A stretch of DNA of 64,000 nt from VXYL01 sp965200375 (GTDB lineage: Bacteria; Pseudomonadota; Gammaproteobacteria; Pseudomonadales; Azotimanducaceae): contig OZ241353.1 of assembly GCA_965200375.1 (NCBI GenBank), forward strand, positions 682,001 through 746,000. Direction: 5' to 3'. The first letter of the stretch is position 1. Each line of letters opens with the position of its first letter. The position numbers and the translations under genes are program-made. The notes beneath the pieces were generated by a model. The model ran no database searches, had not been told where the DNA came from, and saw only the letters and a program-made list of their open reading frames with translations. Positions 53,969-64,000 of this stretch are shown here, piece by piece.

Positions 53969-54442
53969 TCAGTAGCGCCCGCCCAGCTTGGCGTGGTCCC
54001 AGCTGACCACGCGCTCCGGCGTGAACTTCAGCACCACGCGCTTGGCGGCGGTGGCGGACACCGTCTCGCGCAGCCTGGCGCGCCCGGCGGCGTCCAGATC
54101 GCGGCCCTTGGCGTTGATGGCCACCAGCGCATCCTTCACCGCGTCCGCGTCCTCCACTATCTCGCAGCGAGCGTACACCATCGCGCCCTTGAGCTCGGCG
54201 TACTCGAGGCCGCTCTCCACCAGCAAGGTCGCCCTGGCATCCCGCCGCCAGTTCAGGACCTTCTGGCTCTTGGCGAAGGTGGTGCAGAGAATGGCGCCGT
54301 CCTCCTGCTGCGCGAACCACATCGGCATGGCGTGGGGGTAGCCGCGGCGGCCGTTGGAGACGATCACGATGGTCTTGGCGGCGCTCAGATAGGCGCGGAG
54401 CTCGGCGGCCGTCATCTCGATGTGCTTGCGGCGCGATGGCAT
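53969..54442 (-). CDS. pyridoxamine 5'-phosphate oxidase-like (PPOX class) protein
   Basis: A 157-aa protein from ATG at 54442 (MPSRRKHIEMTAAEL). It has the split-barrel flavin/F420-binding pattern: TIVIVSNGRRGYPHAMPMWF, ILCTTFAKSQKVLNWRRD and ARATLLVESG. Small PPOX proteins of this size use FMN, heme or F420. The start lies 4 bp after the CoA-transferase stop, so the two are co-transcribed. Substrate unknown. Confidence 0.8.
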   Translation of the reverse strand: MPSRRKHIEMTAAELRAYLSAAKTIVIVSNGRRGYPHAMPMWFAQQEDGAILCTTFAKSQKVLNWRRDARATLLVESGLEYAELKGAMVYARCEIVEDADAVKDALVAINAKGRDLDAAGRARLRETVSATAAKRVVLKFTPERVVSWDHAKLGGRY

Positions 54443-54445
54443 GGG

Positions 54446-55600
54446 CTAGGCGTCTTCCTCGAACTCGGCGCGGATGCGGGCGCCATGTTCGCCCACTCGG
54501 GGCAAACTTGGAACCCCGCGTTGTTCCTGCGCGGCGTTCGGATGGGCGGGCATGGCGACCTCGCCGGTTTCGCTGGCGACGGTTAGGCGCCGCAGCTGGG
54601 GGTGCGCGGAGAGGCCCGCGAGATCGTTCACGGCCCCGTAGGCGATGCGCGCGGCCCGCAGCTTGGCGGCCATCTCGGCATGGCCGTGCTCGGCGAAGAA
54701 CGCCTGCACCATGCCGTCCACTTCGGCGCGGTGCTTAAGGCGCGCCGGGTTGGTGGCGAAACGCGGGTCCGCCACCAGCTGCGGCCGCTCCAGCACCGAG
54801 CTGGCGAAGGCTTCCCACTCCCGGTCGTTCTGCACCGAGATCACCAGCGTCGTGCCGTCGGCGGTAGCGAAGCCGCCGTAGGGCGCGATGGAGGGATGGG
54901 CAAGGCCCACCCGCGTGGGGCCGGCGCCGGCGTAGTCGTGCTGCAACAGCGGCACGCTCATCAGCTCCGCCATCACGTCGAACAGCGACACCTTCACCGC
55001 CGAGCCGCGCCCGGTGCGCTCTCGGCGGGCAAGCGCCTCGTTGATGCCCAAGGCCGCCGACAGCCCGGTGGCGTAGTCGCAGATCGAGACGCCGACGCGC
55101 CCGTACTCGCCGGGCGCGCCGTTGATGGAAACCAGCCCCGCTTCGGCCTGCACCAAGAGGTCGTATGCCTTCATGTCCGCGTAGGGGCCGGATTCGCCGT
55201 AGCCGGAGACGTCGCAGGTGACGAGGCGGGGGAAGCGCTCCCGCAGCGCCGCCGACCCCAGGCCGGCCCTCGCGGCCGCACCGACGGCAAGGTTCTGCAC
55301 GAACACGTCCGCCCGGGCCAGGATGCGCAGCACCAGCGCTTTGTCCTCCGGGCGCTTGATGTCCACGACGAGGGACTCCTTGCCGCGATTCAGCCACGCG
55401 AAGTAGGCGCTCTGGCCGTTGGCGTGGGTGTCGTAGGCCCTGGCGAAGTCCCCGCTGGCGCGTTCGAGCTTGATGACGCGGGCGCCGGCGTCCGCCAGCC
55501 GACAAGTGGCAAGCGGCGCCGCCACGGCCTGTTCCAGGGCCACCACCAACACGCCGGAGAGCGATCCGCCAGCCGCCGCTTGCTCTTGCGTCTCCGCCAT
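54446..55600 (-). CDS. CaiB/BaiF-family CoA-transferase
   Basis: A 384-aa class III CoA-transferase from ATG at 55600 (MAETQEQAAAGG). LSGVLVVALEQAVAAPLATCRLADAGARVIK, split over the first Rossmann half, SGYGESGPYADMKAYDLLVQAEAGL (catalytic Asp in YDLLVQ) and IAPYGGFATADG are family hallmarks. It moves CoA between acyl-CoA and a carboxylate. It heads an operon with the PPOX gene; acyl-CoA dehydrogenases nearby on the other strand suggest a shared catabolic theme. Confidence 0.88.
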   Translation of the reverse strand: MAETQEQAAAGGSLSGVLVVALEQAVAAPLATCRLADAGARVIKLERASGDFARAYDTHANGQSAYFAWLNRGKESLVVDIKRPEDKALVLRILARADVFVQNLAVGAAARAGLGSAALRERFPRLVTCDVSGYGESGPYADMKAYDLLVQAEAGLVSINGAPGEYGRVGVSICDYATGLSAALGINEALARRERTGRGSAVKVSLFDVMAELMSVPLLQHDYAGAGPTRVGLAHPSIAPYGGFATADGTTLVISVQNDREWEAFASSVLERPQLVADPRFATNPARLKHRAEVDGMVQAFFAEHGHAEMAAKLRAARIAYGAVNDLAGLSAHPQLRRLTVASETGEVAMPAHPNAAQEQRGVPSLPRVGEHGARIRAEFEEDA

Positions 55601-55675
55601 GAGGGCCGATTTTCGCCCAAGCCCCATGCTCGGTGAAGCGCCGGCCGGCGCTCGTCCCGCGGCCCGCCGGGCAGC

Positions 55676-56761
55676 TCAGTGGACGCAGCCCCGTGCCGGC
55701 GCGTCGATGATCGTCTCCACCACGCCGTCGCGGACGCCGAGATAGTTCTCCCAGCGGTTCATGGTGATGTCCTGCTGGTGGGTGAGCAGGAAGAAGCAGT
55801 CGCCCACCCCAAGCCGCAGCGGCCCGTCGCGGCTGGCCAGCAGGACGCCGTGATGGTCGATGCGTTCCGCCGCCACGTCCGGTTCGCCGTCCACCGTCGG
55901 CGGGCCGTTGGGGGCGCCGATGGCGTCCACCGGCACGTCGCCCAAGGCGCGGCGGTCGTCCAGCCTCTCCACGATGCGCCCCATCACCCGGGCCGCGAAC
56001 CGGAACTCGCTCATGTAGGCGTAGGGCACCTCCATGACGACGTAGCTGCCGCCCTCGATCTCGGTCACTTCCGGGTAGGCGGCGGCCACGTCGTAGGTCC
56101 AGGTTTCGCCGGTGGAGACGATCTCGACCGCGAGGCCGGCGTCCTCGATGGCCGCCTTGGCGGCAAGCACCCGTTCTATGCAGGCGCCCCCTTCGGCGAA
56201 GCGCTGCGCGCGGCTCGGCGGACGCGCCGTGGGCACCTGGTGGCTGGTCACGCCCCGAAGCCGCAGCCCCGGCGCCTCCGCCACGCGCTGGGCGAGGGAC
56301 ACCGCGTCCTCCAGCCGGCGTACGCCGCCGCGGCGCATCATGGTGTCCACCTCGACCACCACGCCGAGCACGGCGCCCAGCGCCTCGGCCCCCGCGGCCA
56401 GCCGTTCCACCTGCTGCGGGTGATCGACGGCGACGATGGTGTCCACGCGCTTGGCGATGGCCGCCAAGCGCTTGATCTTGTCTTCGTCCACCACCTGATT
56501 GGCGAGCAGCACGTTGCCGGCGCCGGCGCTGGCGAACACCTCCGCCTCGGACACCTTGGCCGCGCAGACGCCGCCCACCGTACCGCCGGCGGCAAGCTGC
56601 ATGGCGAGAATCTGCGGCGACTTGTGGTTCTTGCCGTGGGGCCGCAGGCGGATGCGCTTGCCGCGATAGTGGGCCGCGACCACGCCGATGTTGTGCTCCA
56701 GGGCATCAAGGTCGATCACCAGGCGGGGCGTCTCCAACTCGCAGAGCGCCGTGCCGATCAC
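55676..56761 (-). CDS. D-threonine aldolase / D-serine dehydratase-like PLP enzyme
   Basis: A 361-aa alanine-racemase-fold enzyme; GTG at 56761 overlaps the upstream gene's TGA (GTGA). ETPRLVIDLDALEHNIG starts the barrel and RPHGKNHKSPQIL contains the PLP lysine. VCAAKVSEAEVFASAG, VVVEVDTMMRRGG and STGETWTYD follow. The C-terminal beta domain ends with DHHGVLLA, where the metal-binding H-x-C motif of relatives is not clearly kept. It probably acts on D-threonine-like or beta-hydroxy amino acids. Confidence 0.82.
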   Translation of the reverse strand: MIGTALCELETPRLVIDLDALEHNIGVVAAHYRGKRIRLRPHGKNHKSPQILAMQLAAGGTVGGVCAAKVSEAEVFASAGAGNVLLANQVVDEDKIKRLAAIAKRVDTIVAVDHPQQVERLAAGAEALGAVLGVVVEVDTMMRRGGVRRLEDAVSLAQRVAEAPGLRLRGVTSHQVPTARPPSRAQRFAEGGACIERVLAAKAAIEDAGLAVEIVSTGETWTYDVAAAYPEVTEIEGGSYVVMEVPYAYMSEFRFAARVMGRIVERLDDRRALGDVPVDAIGAPNGPPTVDGEPDVAAERIDHHGVLLASRDGPLRLGVGDCFFLLTHQQDITMNRWENYLGVRDGVVETIIDAPARGCVH

Positions 56762-57459
56762 TGGAACGCCCCCCGGCCGCTCACCGGCCACACCGCCGCC
56801 AGGCGTCCGTTCTCGATGCCGTAGGCGAAGTCGTGCAGGGCGAACGCGGTGGCGACATCCGCCGGCGCAAGTCGCAGCCACTCCCCTAGGGCGAAGGGCC
56901 GGGCGCCCGAGCCGTCGGCCTGCCAGTCCAGGACGCCGTGTTCCGCGCTGCCAGCCGAAGCGCGGCAGTCGCTGCGCCCGAGCACCCGGGGCGGCCCGAA
57001 GTCCTGGCCGATGGCCTTCTGGCCGCAGTCGGTGATCGCCCGGCCCGGTTCCGGCGCACTGGTCACCCGCGCCGAAACGGAAACGGCCGCTGCGAGCGAG
57101 TCCGCGCCGTCAAGGGGTGCGCCGTCGTCCGCAGCGACGACGCGCACCGACCGCGCCAGGGCCTCGGCCCGTTGTCTGCTCGCCGCCGTGACCAGCGGCC
57201 GCAGGATGCGGATGTCCTGGCAGCCGGCGGCGGCGAACACCTCCGCCTCGGCAACGCCGCGCACGGCGATGCCAACCGCCCGGCTGGCGCGCAGCTGCCG
57301 CCAGGCGATGGCCGGCGTGTTGTGAACCCACGCCTCGACGCGGCACCCGGCCGCGAGTGCCGCCGCCGCGGCGTCGAGCCTGGCGACGTCCACCAGCAAC
57401 GCCGGCGTATCCAAGCACTCGACGGGGCTGCCGATGGGGCGTTCGATGGGACGCTGCAT
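56758..57459 (-). CDS. degenerate, internally shortened paralogue of the D-threonine aldolase-like enzyme
   Basis: A 233-aa protein from ATG at 57459 (MQRPIERPIGSPVE). It has the same start as its neighbour (LDTPALLVDVARLDA) and GVAEAEVFAAAG. Where the PLP lysine belongs it reads AWVHNTPAIA (residues 43-52), so the lysine is missing. The middle of the barrel, roughly 130 residues, is absent, and the C-terminal domain (GQDFGPPRVLG, EHGVLDW) follows early. It cannot be an ordinary PLP enzyme. Overlap with the intact paralogue suggests co-translation, perhaps as a partner subunit. Confidence 0.72.
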   Translation of the reverse strand: MQRPIERPIGSPVECLDTPALLVDVARLDAAAAALAAGCRVEAWVHNTPAIAWRQLRASRAVGIAVRGVAEAEVFAAAGCQDIRILRPLVTAASRQRAEALARSVRVVAADDGAPLDGADSLAAAVSVSARVTSAPEPGRAITDCGQKAIGQDFGPPRVLGRSDCRASAGSAEHGVLDWQADGSGARPFALGEWLRLAPADVATAFALHDFAYGIENGRLAAVWPVSGRGAFQ

Positions 57460-57575
57460 GGCGTAGGGAGCCTCCAGGAGCGTCGGTCGGCGATTCGATC
57501 ATTCCCTAACTTGGCGGGTGCGTTCAAGGCGCTGTTCGGGTCCATCCCCGAGAGCGCGGGCGTCTCGCCGCGCAA

Positions 57576-57773
57576 GTGGAAGCGCTCCAGCTTTGGGCGC
57601 CGATGGCCTCTCCGCGGGAAGCCGAGCCGCTCCCGCGAGCATTGGCAGCCGTAAGTGCGTCAATCTGCGGCTGCCTCGCCCCGGACTGGCTCGACGAGGA
57701 CGACGATCTCATCCAGACCGACCGCCGAGACATTCTCTGGTCCAGCGAGCTTGCAGCCGCACTCCAAGAGTGA
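57576..57773 (+). CDS. small hypothetical ORF preceding the 57783 gene
   Basis: A 65-codon ORF ending with TGA at 57773, nine bases before the start of the next gene in the same frame. Translated it gives a helical, acidic peptide (APDWLDEDDDLIQTDRRDIL). The sequence character is different from the shadow ORFs around it, but no family was recognised, and the start is uncertain. Confidence 0.35.
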   Translation: MEALQLWAPMASPREAEPLPRALAAVSASICGCLAPDWLDEDDDLIQTDRRDILWSSELAAALQE

Positions 57774-57782
57774 GGTCAACAA

Positions 57783-58595
57783 GTGGTAAAGCGAATCGGC
57801 AAGCTGTCCCGCGACCCCATGCGGAAGGCAACGCTCGACATTTTCTTAAAGACGGGGTGGGTAGAGGAACGCATTCGAGGTGTCTTCCCACGTGAAGGTG
57901 ACGAGGCCATTCGATCCCGTGCGGCAGATTTAGCGAAAATGTTCGGGAAGACAATCAGTCGGATGGAAGCGGAAGACGAAGAAGCCGTCGCCAACCTAGT
58001 GGACATGAGCATTGAGCTGGCTCCCCATGTGACGTTGGACGAGATGATGAAGGAAGCCGCCGCGACAGCCAATGCACCTATAGAGCTTCTGACGTCTTTG
58101 CTCTGCACGGCTCGAGTCGCCGAGCTCTCTTCGTTTGGTCGCATAGCAGATGGGAGACTGAAGGTGATTGAACGCCTCGAAAGTCTGAAGGATGAGACGG
58201 ACATTCACGAGGATAGCTTTCAGGATCTGATCGAGTGTGCTGCGCTCCCTAGCTGGCCGCGTTCGCGTCCAGCCGTTCGAGGAAGTCCGCCACGCTGTCG
58301 CAGGCGAGCGCGGCAGCTATGGCGCGCTCGGGGTCCTGCGCCGCGAACCGCTGTTCCGCGAACAGGCGGGGGGAGTACGGAATGCCGCGCTGGTCGAAGA
58401 CGGCTCGCACCGCCGCAGCTTTGGCGTCGTCCTCGCCCGCGGCGCGGCCCTCTGCACGTCCGGCTGCCCGCGCCTCCGCCAACAGGTCGCGTAGCCGCGG
58501 ATCCTCCAAGCGCGTGGTGCCTTCGCGGTCGCCGAGGGCGCGTCCGACTCGCTCGAGGGCTGCCCGGGTGCCGGCCGAGCGCTTGGGTTCGTTGA
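57783..58595 (+). CDS. hypothetical protein, probably truncated at its C-terminus
   Basis: GTG at 57783, with GAGG upstream, opens a 270-codon frame (VVKRIGKLSRDPMRKATL). The first 145-150 residues look like a real helical protein (MFGKTISRMEAEDEEAVANL, then ERLESLKDETDIHEDSFQDL) and are AT-richer than the surroundings. From about 58235 the frame runs antisense through the Uma2 gene and becomes Arg/Pro-rich, so the natural end was probably lost when the two genes were joined. No family recognised. Confidence 0.5.
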   Translation: MVKRIGKLSRDPMRKATLDIFLKTGWVEERIRGVFPREGDEAIRSRAADLAKMFGKTISRMEAEDEEAVANLVDMSIELAPHVTLDEMMKEAAATANAPIELLTSLLCTARVAELSSFGRIADGRLKVIERLESLKDETDIHEDSFQDLIECAALPSWPRSRPAVRGSPPRCRRRARQLWRARGPAPRTAVPRTGGGSTECRAGRRRLAPPQLWRRPRPRRGPLHVRLPAPPPTGRVAADPPSAWCLRGRRGRVRLARGLPGCRPSAWVR

Positions 58596-59310
58596 GCGCC
58601 AAGTGGATCTCCTCGGCCGTCCACCCTGGCAGCGCCCGGCTGGCCTCCGCCTCGCGGTAGCGATCGGCGTCGGCCTCCAGCAGATAGATCGTCATCCCGG
58701 GACGGCGTCGCTGGCGGCGGCTTGGCCCGGCGGGTGGCACCTCCACCCACGCCTCCGGGAAGCGCCAGCGGGCGTATTCGCAGAGCTTGCGCCGCCGCAC
58801 GTCCGTGGTGTGATCCACCTCCAGCACGAGGTCCGGCGGCGGCTCGGTGCCAAGCACCCGCGGGCGGCGCAGGGCCTGGCCCCGGCCAGCGTCCAGGTAG
58901 ACCGTCTGGTCCGCCTCCATGGCTTTGACCCGCTCGCCTTCGGCCCCATGTTCGTAGAACGTGGTGGCGCCGCAGCACACGATGTCCGCGCCGCGGGCTT
59001 CGGCAATGCGGTCCAGAAGCGCGGGCAGGCGGTGGGCCGGCCGCTCGTGCGTGGCCGTGGCCTCGCACACCATCCACGCCACGCCGCCGTCCGCGTCCCA
59101 GTATTCGATACGGCCGCTGTCCTCCCGGGCCACCTCGGCCGCGTCCATGGGCACGGCCCTGCAGCCGGGAAAGCCCGCCGCGTCGGCAGACAGCCGGCCG
59201 GCGCCGTTCAGGCGCAGGGCACGACCAGCCCGGCGCGGGCGTCCGGCGGTTTTTCCGGAGACTCCAAGGGCCTCGCGGGAGACGATGTAGGGTGTGCGTT
59301 CCTCGCTCAT
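58249..59310 (-). CDS. Uma2-family (DUF820) endonuclease-like protein
   Basis: A 353-aa protein from ATG at 59310 (MSEERTPYIVSREALG). The core PPPDLVLEVDHTTDVRRRKL followed by CEYARWRFPEAWVE is the PD-(D/E)XK-type motif of Uma2/DUF820 proteins, although the usual Lys after the second acidic residue is not obvious (E-V-D). The C-terminal third is helical and Ala/Arg-rich (LLAEARAAGRAEGRAAG), as in several Uma2 and Rpn-like proteins. Biological role unknown; often in accessory regions. Confidence 0.75.
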   Translation of the reverse strand: MSEERTPYIVSREALGVSGKTAGRPRRAGRALRLNGAGRLSADAAGFPGCRAVPMDAAEVAREDSGRIEYWDADGGVAWMVCEATATHERPAHRLPALLDRIAEARGADIVCCGATTFYEHGAEGERVKAMEADQTVYLDAGRGQALRRPRVLGTEPPPDLVLEVDHTTDVRRRKLCEYARWRFPEAWVEVPPAGPSRRQRRRPGMTIYLLEADADRYREAEASRALPGWTAEEIHLALNEPKRSAGTRAALERVGRALGDREGTTRLEDPRLRDLLAEARAAGRAEGRAAGEDDAKAAAVRAVFDQRGIPYSPRLFAEQRFAAQDPERAIAAALACDSVADFLERLDANAAS

Positions 59311-59370
59311 GGGCCTAGGGTAGGCACCTGAGAGGGTTGCCGCAACGGTTTTCTGCAAATAAATCAGATT

Positions 59371-59386
59371 CGTACATATGTGTACG
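59371..59386. promoter_or_regulatory. palindrome upstream of the Uma2 gene
   Basis: CGTACA-tatg-TGTACG is a perfect inverted repeat 60 bp before the Uma2 start and 30 bp after the acetoacetyl-CoA synthetase stop. Its right part, CATATGTGTACGAG, recurs exactly at 23882-23895, between the Fic gene and the mod promoter. It may be an operator for a shared regulator. Confidence 0.4.
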
Positions 59387-59416
59387 AGCCTCCCGGCAAC
59401 GTCCGGCGCACGGCGC

Positions 59417-61366
<1,950 letters not shown>

Positions 61367-61519
61367 GGCGCCCCCTTGGGCCTGCCCCCAGCCAGTGTAG
61401 ACGCTTCCGGAAACAACGTGGCGAGCTCCGCAGCACTGGCGCAACCCAAGCCCTTGCGGCACCAGCCTCATGCGACACTTGCCGCTTGCACCAACACTAG
61501 ACGCCCAAGGAGAAAGCGC

Positions 61520-61909
61520 ATGGCATCAGCCGACGCTGGCATTGCCGCCGCCGAGCTTTTCATCGACGCCTTCAACGCCCAGGACCACGCCCGCCTGGCC
61601 GCGGCCCTCAACTACCCCCACTTGCGCCTGGCCAACGGCCGCTTCGCCCGCATCGAGTCCGCCGCCGAGTTCGCCAGCCTCAGCGAACGCGGCGCCGAGC
61701 GCCTTGCCAAGGAAGGCTGGCACCACTCGACGATAGACGCCATCAACGTGGTCCATGCCGACGCCAGCAAGGTGCATCTTGCCATGACGGTGTGTCGCCA
61801 TCGGGCGGACGGCAGCGTCTACAACACCTTCGACACGTTGTGGATCGCCACGCTGGTGGACGATCACTGGGGCATTCAGTTCCGCTCCAGCTATCTCGGC
61901 GCCGCATAG
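61520..61909 (+). CDS. NTF2-like (SnoaL/DUF4440-type) small protein
   Basis: A 129-aa protein from ATG at 61520 with AAGGAG about 8 bases upstream. FIDAFNAQDHARLAAALNYP followed by HLRLANGRF, and a C-terminal LVDDHWGIQFRSSYLG, give the cone-shaped NTF2-like fold. Such proteins bind or isomerise small molecules; function unknown. Its stop is directly followed by the GTG start of the thioesterase gene, so they are co-translated. Confidence 0.75.
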   Translation: MASADAGIAAAELFIDAFNAQDHARLAAALNYPHLRLANGRFARIESAAEFASLSERGAERLAKEGWHHSTIDAINVVHADASKVHLAMTVCRHRADGSVYNTFDTLWIATLVDDHWGIQFRSSYLGAA

Positions 61910-62332
61910 GTGCCGCAAGCGCCAGCGCCGACGACCGACCCGGTGGCCCGCATTGCCACCGAGAACTTCGCCGCCCTGCTCGGCGCCAGGCTGCTCGAAC
62001 GGGGCGAGGACCGGGTGGTGGTGGGGCTTCCCTATCGCAGTCGGCTTGGCGTCGGCCGAATCCACGGCGGCGCCATCAGCGCACTGGTGGACGTCGCCGC
62101 CACCGCGGCGTTCTGGTCCAGCCCCCGCCTCTCGCCAGCCGCCCGAGGCGCCACGGTGGGGTTCACGATCAACTTCCTCGCGCTGGCGGTCGCCACGGAC
62201 CTGACGGCCACCGCCACCGTGCGTCGCCGGGGCGGTACGCTGTGTACTGGCGACGTGAGCGTGCGCGACAGCGCCGGCGAGGAGGTGGCCACCGCCATCG
62301 TCACCTACAAGCTCACCGGCTATCGGCCGTGA
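61910..62332 (+). CDS. PaaI-family hotdog thioesterase
   Basis: A 140-aa protein with GTG start right after the previous stop. HGGAISALVDVAATAAFWSS is the hotdog helix with the catalytic His-Gly-Gly; GFTINFLALAV and the later TVRRRGGTLCTGDVSV form the sheet. It probably hydrolyses acyl-CoA thioesters in the cytoplasm. Fits with the many acyl-CoA enzymes in the window. Confidence 0.83.
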   Translation: MPQAPAPTTDPVARIATENFAALLGARLLERGEDRVVVGLPYRSRLGVGRIHGGAISALVDVAATAAFWSSPRLSPAARGATVGFTINFLALAVATDLTATATVRRRGGTLCTGDVSVRDSAGEEVATAIVTYKLTGYRP

Positions 62333-62445
62333 TCGGGCACGGCCTGGCGGCAGCGTTTGGCGTCCCGTCGCCGTTTGCGTAAGCTCTCCCGCAGTCTGAT
62401 TCCTGCACAGCCAGTTGCGTCGCCGCGGCGCGAGACGAGGACGAT

Positions 62446-64000
62446 TTGCCCCCTCCGCATCGCCGCCGGGCCTTGCAGCCGCAACAGGCGCGTCGCCGAT
62501 CGGCGGCGACGCCGGTGTCCGTGCCGTCGGAACCGGTGGTGGCCGTGGTTGCTCGCGCGCCGAGGGGCTGGATGGCGCAGTCCGTGGATCCGGCGTTCCG
62601 TGGCCGCATCGATCTCGTAGCGCCGCCTCGCGCCAGCCCCGGGGCCGTGGTGGCAGTGCGGGTGACGGCCGTCTCGGACCAAGGGGCCGAAGGCCGCGTG
62701 GAGCGGCTGATCGAGGCCGGCGACGAAGCGGCCCGGGCCGCCGAAGCGCTGCTGGTCGCGCACCGCGTGCCCTGCCGTTGGTCCTTCGACCCTGCCGCGC
62801 TCCGCCTGCCCGAGGCAGTAGGCGAGGCGGACCCCGCCGGCCGCCGGGATTTGCGGGACTTGCCGCTGGTCACCATCGACGGCGCCGACGCCCGGGACTT
62901 CGACGACGCCGTGTACGCGACGCCCCGCACCAGGGGCGGCTGGCGGCTGGTGGTGGCCATCGCCGACGTAAGCCACTACGTGCGGCCGGGGACGGCGCTG
63001 GACGCGGAGGCCCGGCAGCGCGGCAATTCGGTGTATCTGCCGGATCGGGTGGTGCCGATGCTGCCCGAGGCGCTCTCCAACCGCATCTGTTCGCTGGTTC
63101 CGGGAGAAGACCGGCTGAGCGTGGTCTGCGACATGCGCGTGTCCGCCAACGGCCGCGTCTCGGGCCACGCCTTCGCCCCGGCGGTGATCCGCTCCCGGGC
63201 GCGCCTCACCTACGACGACGTGGCGGCGTTCCTCGACGGCCGCCGGGCACCCGCGCTGTCGCCGTCGATTGAGGCATCGCTGCGGGCCTTGCACGGCGTC
63301 TACAAGGCGCTCCTCGAACGCCGCCAGGCGCGGGGCGCCCTGGACCTCGAGACCCGGGAGACCCGCTTGACGCTACGCGGCGGGCAGCCGGCCGGCGTGA
63401 CGCCGGTGCGCCGCAACGACGCCCATCGGCTGATCGAGGAGGCGATGATCGCCGCCAACGTGGCGGCCGCGCAGCATCTCGAAAGACGCCAGCGGCAACA
63501 AGGTCCGCCGCCCCTGTACCGCATCCACGAGCCCCCTGGCGCGGCCAAACTGGCTGCCCTGAACCTAGCGCTGGCCCGGGTCGGCGAACGGCTGCCAGCT
63601 GGGACGCCGACGCCGGCAACGTTGACGGAGTTTTGCGCCCGCGCCCGCGCCAAGTCCTCGTGGCCCGGCTGGATTTGGGACGCGCTGGTGCTGCGCTCGC
63701 TGGAACAGGCCCGCTACGCGCCCGAGCGGCCGAAGCCCAACGGCCACTTCGGGCTGGCGCTGCCCACCTACCTGCACTTCACCTCGCCCATCCGCCGCTA
63801 TGCGGATCTGGTGGTGCATCGAGCCATCAAGGGCGCCGTACACCCGGTGGAAGAACTCGACGCCATCGGCGCCGAAACGTCCATGGCCGAACGCCGCGCC
63901 GAGGCCGTGGAGCGGGGCGTGGACGGCTGGCTGAAGTGCGCCCTGGCGGCGGAACGGATCGGCCGGACCTGCGAAGGCACCATCGCCGCGGTGGCATCCT
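62446..64000 (+). CDS. RNase R/RNase II family 3'-5' exoribonuclease (partial, runs off the window)
   Basis: The open frame runs without stop to the window edge. The RNB catalytic domain is clear: VTIDGADARDFDDAVYATP (Asp cluster), VVAIADVSHYVRPGTALD, EEAMIAANVAAAQHL and HFTSPIRRYADLVVHRAIKG. A stop at 62380-62382 bounds the frame upstream. TTG at 62446 has GAGG just before it; GTG at 62515 is an alternative. Only about 140 residues precede the catalytic domain, so one cold-shock domain and the helix-turn-helix of RNase R are missing or unrecognisable. Confidence 0.85.
   Translation, partial: MPPPHRRRALQPQQARRRSAATPVSVPSEPVVAVVARAPRGWMAQSVDPAFRGRIDLVAPPRASPGAVVAVRVTAVSDQGAEGRVERLIEAGDEAARAAEALLVAHRVPCRWSFDPAALRLPEAVGEADPAGRRDLRDLPLVTIDGADARDFDDAVYATPRTRGGWRLVVAIADVSHYVRPGTALDAEARQRGNSVYLPDRVVPMLPEALSNRICSLVPGEDRLSVVCDMRVSANGRVSGHAFAPAVIRSRARLTYDDVAAFLDGRRAPALSPSIEASLRALHGVYKALLERRQARGALDLETRETRLTLRGGQPAGVTPVRRNDAHRLIEEAMIAANVAAAQHLERRQRQQGPPPLYRIHEPPGAAKLAALNLALARVGERLPAGTPTPATLTEFCARARAKSSWPGWIWDALVLRSLEQARYAPERPKPNGHFGLALPTYLHFTSPIRRYADLVVHRAIKGAVHPVEELDAIGAETSMAERRAEAVERGVDGWLKCALAAERIGRTCEGTIAAVAS

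Noticed and set aside
58235..58595. C-terminal part of the 57783 ORF as true coding sequence
   Set aside because: It runs antisense to the end of the Uma2 gene and changes abruptly to Arg/Pro-rich composition.

Overview
The window reads as a chromosomal segment of a GC-rich gammaproteobacterium. The gene order metX-metW-DUF4426-rdgB-hemW with trmB nearby, and ilvE followed by waaF-waaC-waaG-like-waaP-waaL and a carbamoyltransferase, is the arrangement known from Pseudomonas and relatives. Many genes start with GTG or TTG and overlap their upstream neighbour by 4 bases. The many acyl-CoA dehydrogenase, CaiB-type CoA-transferase and phytanoyl-CoA-dioxygenase-like genes suggest a marine or host-associated heterotroph, but that is inference. 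No rRNA, tRNA or CRISPR array was recognised.

Layout. 1-3128 (+): methionine synthesis (metX tail, metW), DUF4426, XTP pyrophosphatase and HemW. 3167-8265 (-): trmB and a large Lhr-type helicase. 8500-9110: copy A of a duplicated accessory cassette. 9226-17041 (+): ilvE and a lipopolysaccharide core operon. 17087-25107: a decayed dGTPase tail, then a Type III-like restriction-modification pair with an adjacent Fic gene. 25250-31333: an SDR, an esterase lipoprotein, two phytanoyl-CoA-dioxygenase-like genes (one fused to HEAT-like repeats) and a small protein. 31465-36853: accessory genes (AAA/PD-(D/E)XK protein, amidohydrolase, membrane coiled coil, orphan nucleotidyltransferase, AT-richer GmrSD-like nuclease). 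37042-47608: a third dioxygenase, 5-formyl-THF cyclo-ligase, phosphotransferase, amidase, nitroreductase, rhamnosyltransferase-like protein, 2OG-oxygenase-like protein, a metal-site-less MBL protein and NAD synthetase. 47729-51049: a second accessory island holding a Cys-rich secreted protein, a frameshifted coiled-coil gene, copy B of the duplicated cassette and an ATPase remnant. 51196-64000: two acyl-CoA dehydrogenases, a SelW-like selenoprotein, a PPOX protein, a CoA-transferase, a D-threonine-aldolase-like enzyme with a degenerate paralogue, Uma2, acetoacetyl-CoA synthetase, two small proteins and the start of an RNase R-family gene.

Most notable signals. (1) Two paralogous peptides of 66 and 63 aa (8575-8775 and 49385-49576) have a near-identical N-terminal half with a W-x-x-P-x-L-x-x-L-x-L-x-x-T-x-S-G pattern like lasso/RRE-type RiPP leaders, and a divergent Cys-containing C-terminal half. 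They lie in a duplicated cassette with a conserved G17/G18 tract. Copy B also carries a secreted-protein gene, of which copy A keeps only a scar. No RiPP enzymes are in the window. (2) A 72-residue SelW-like gene at 53727-53945 contains an in-frame UGA at the CxxU position with a plausible downstream hairpin. (3) There are several eroded genes or pseudoenzymes: the dGTPase tail, an aminotransferase tail, an MBL protein lacking its metal motif, a PLP protein lacking its lysine, and an ATPase fragment. (4) An 85-bp tandem duplication at the start of an acyl-CoA dehydrogenase gene makes a translationally coupled 29-codon leader ORF.
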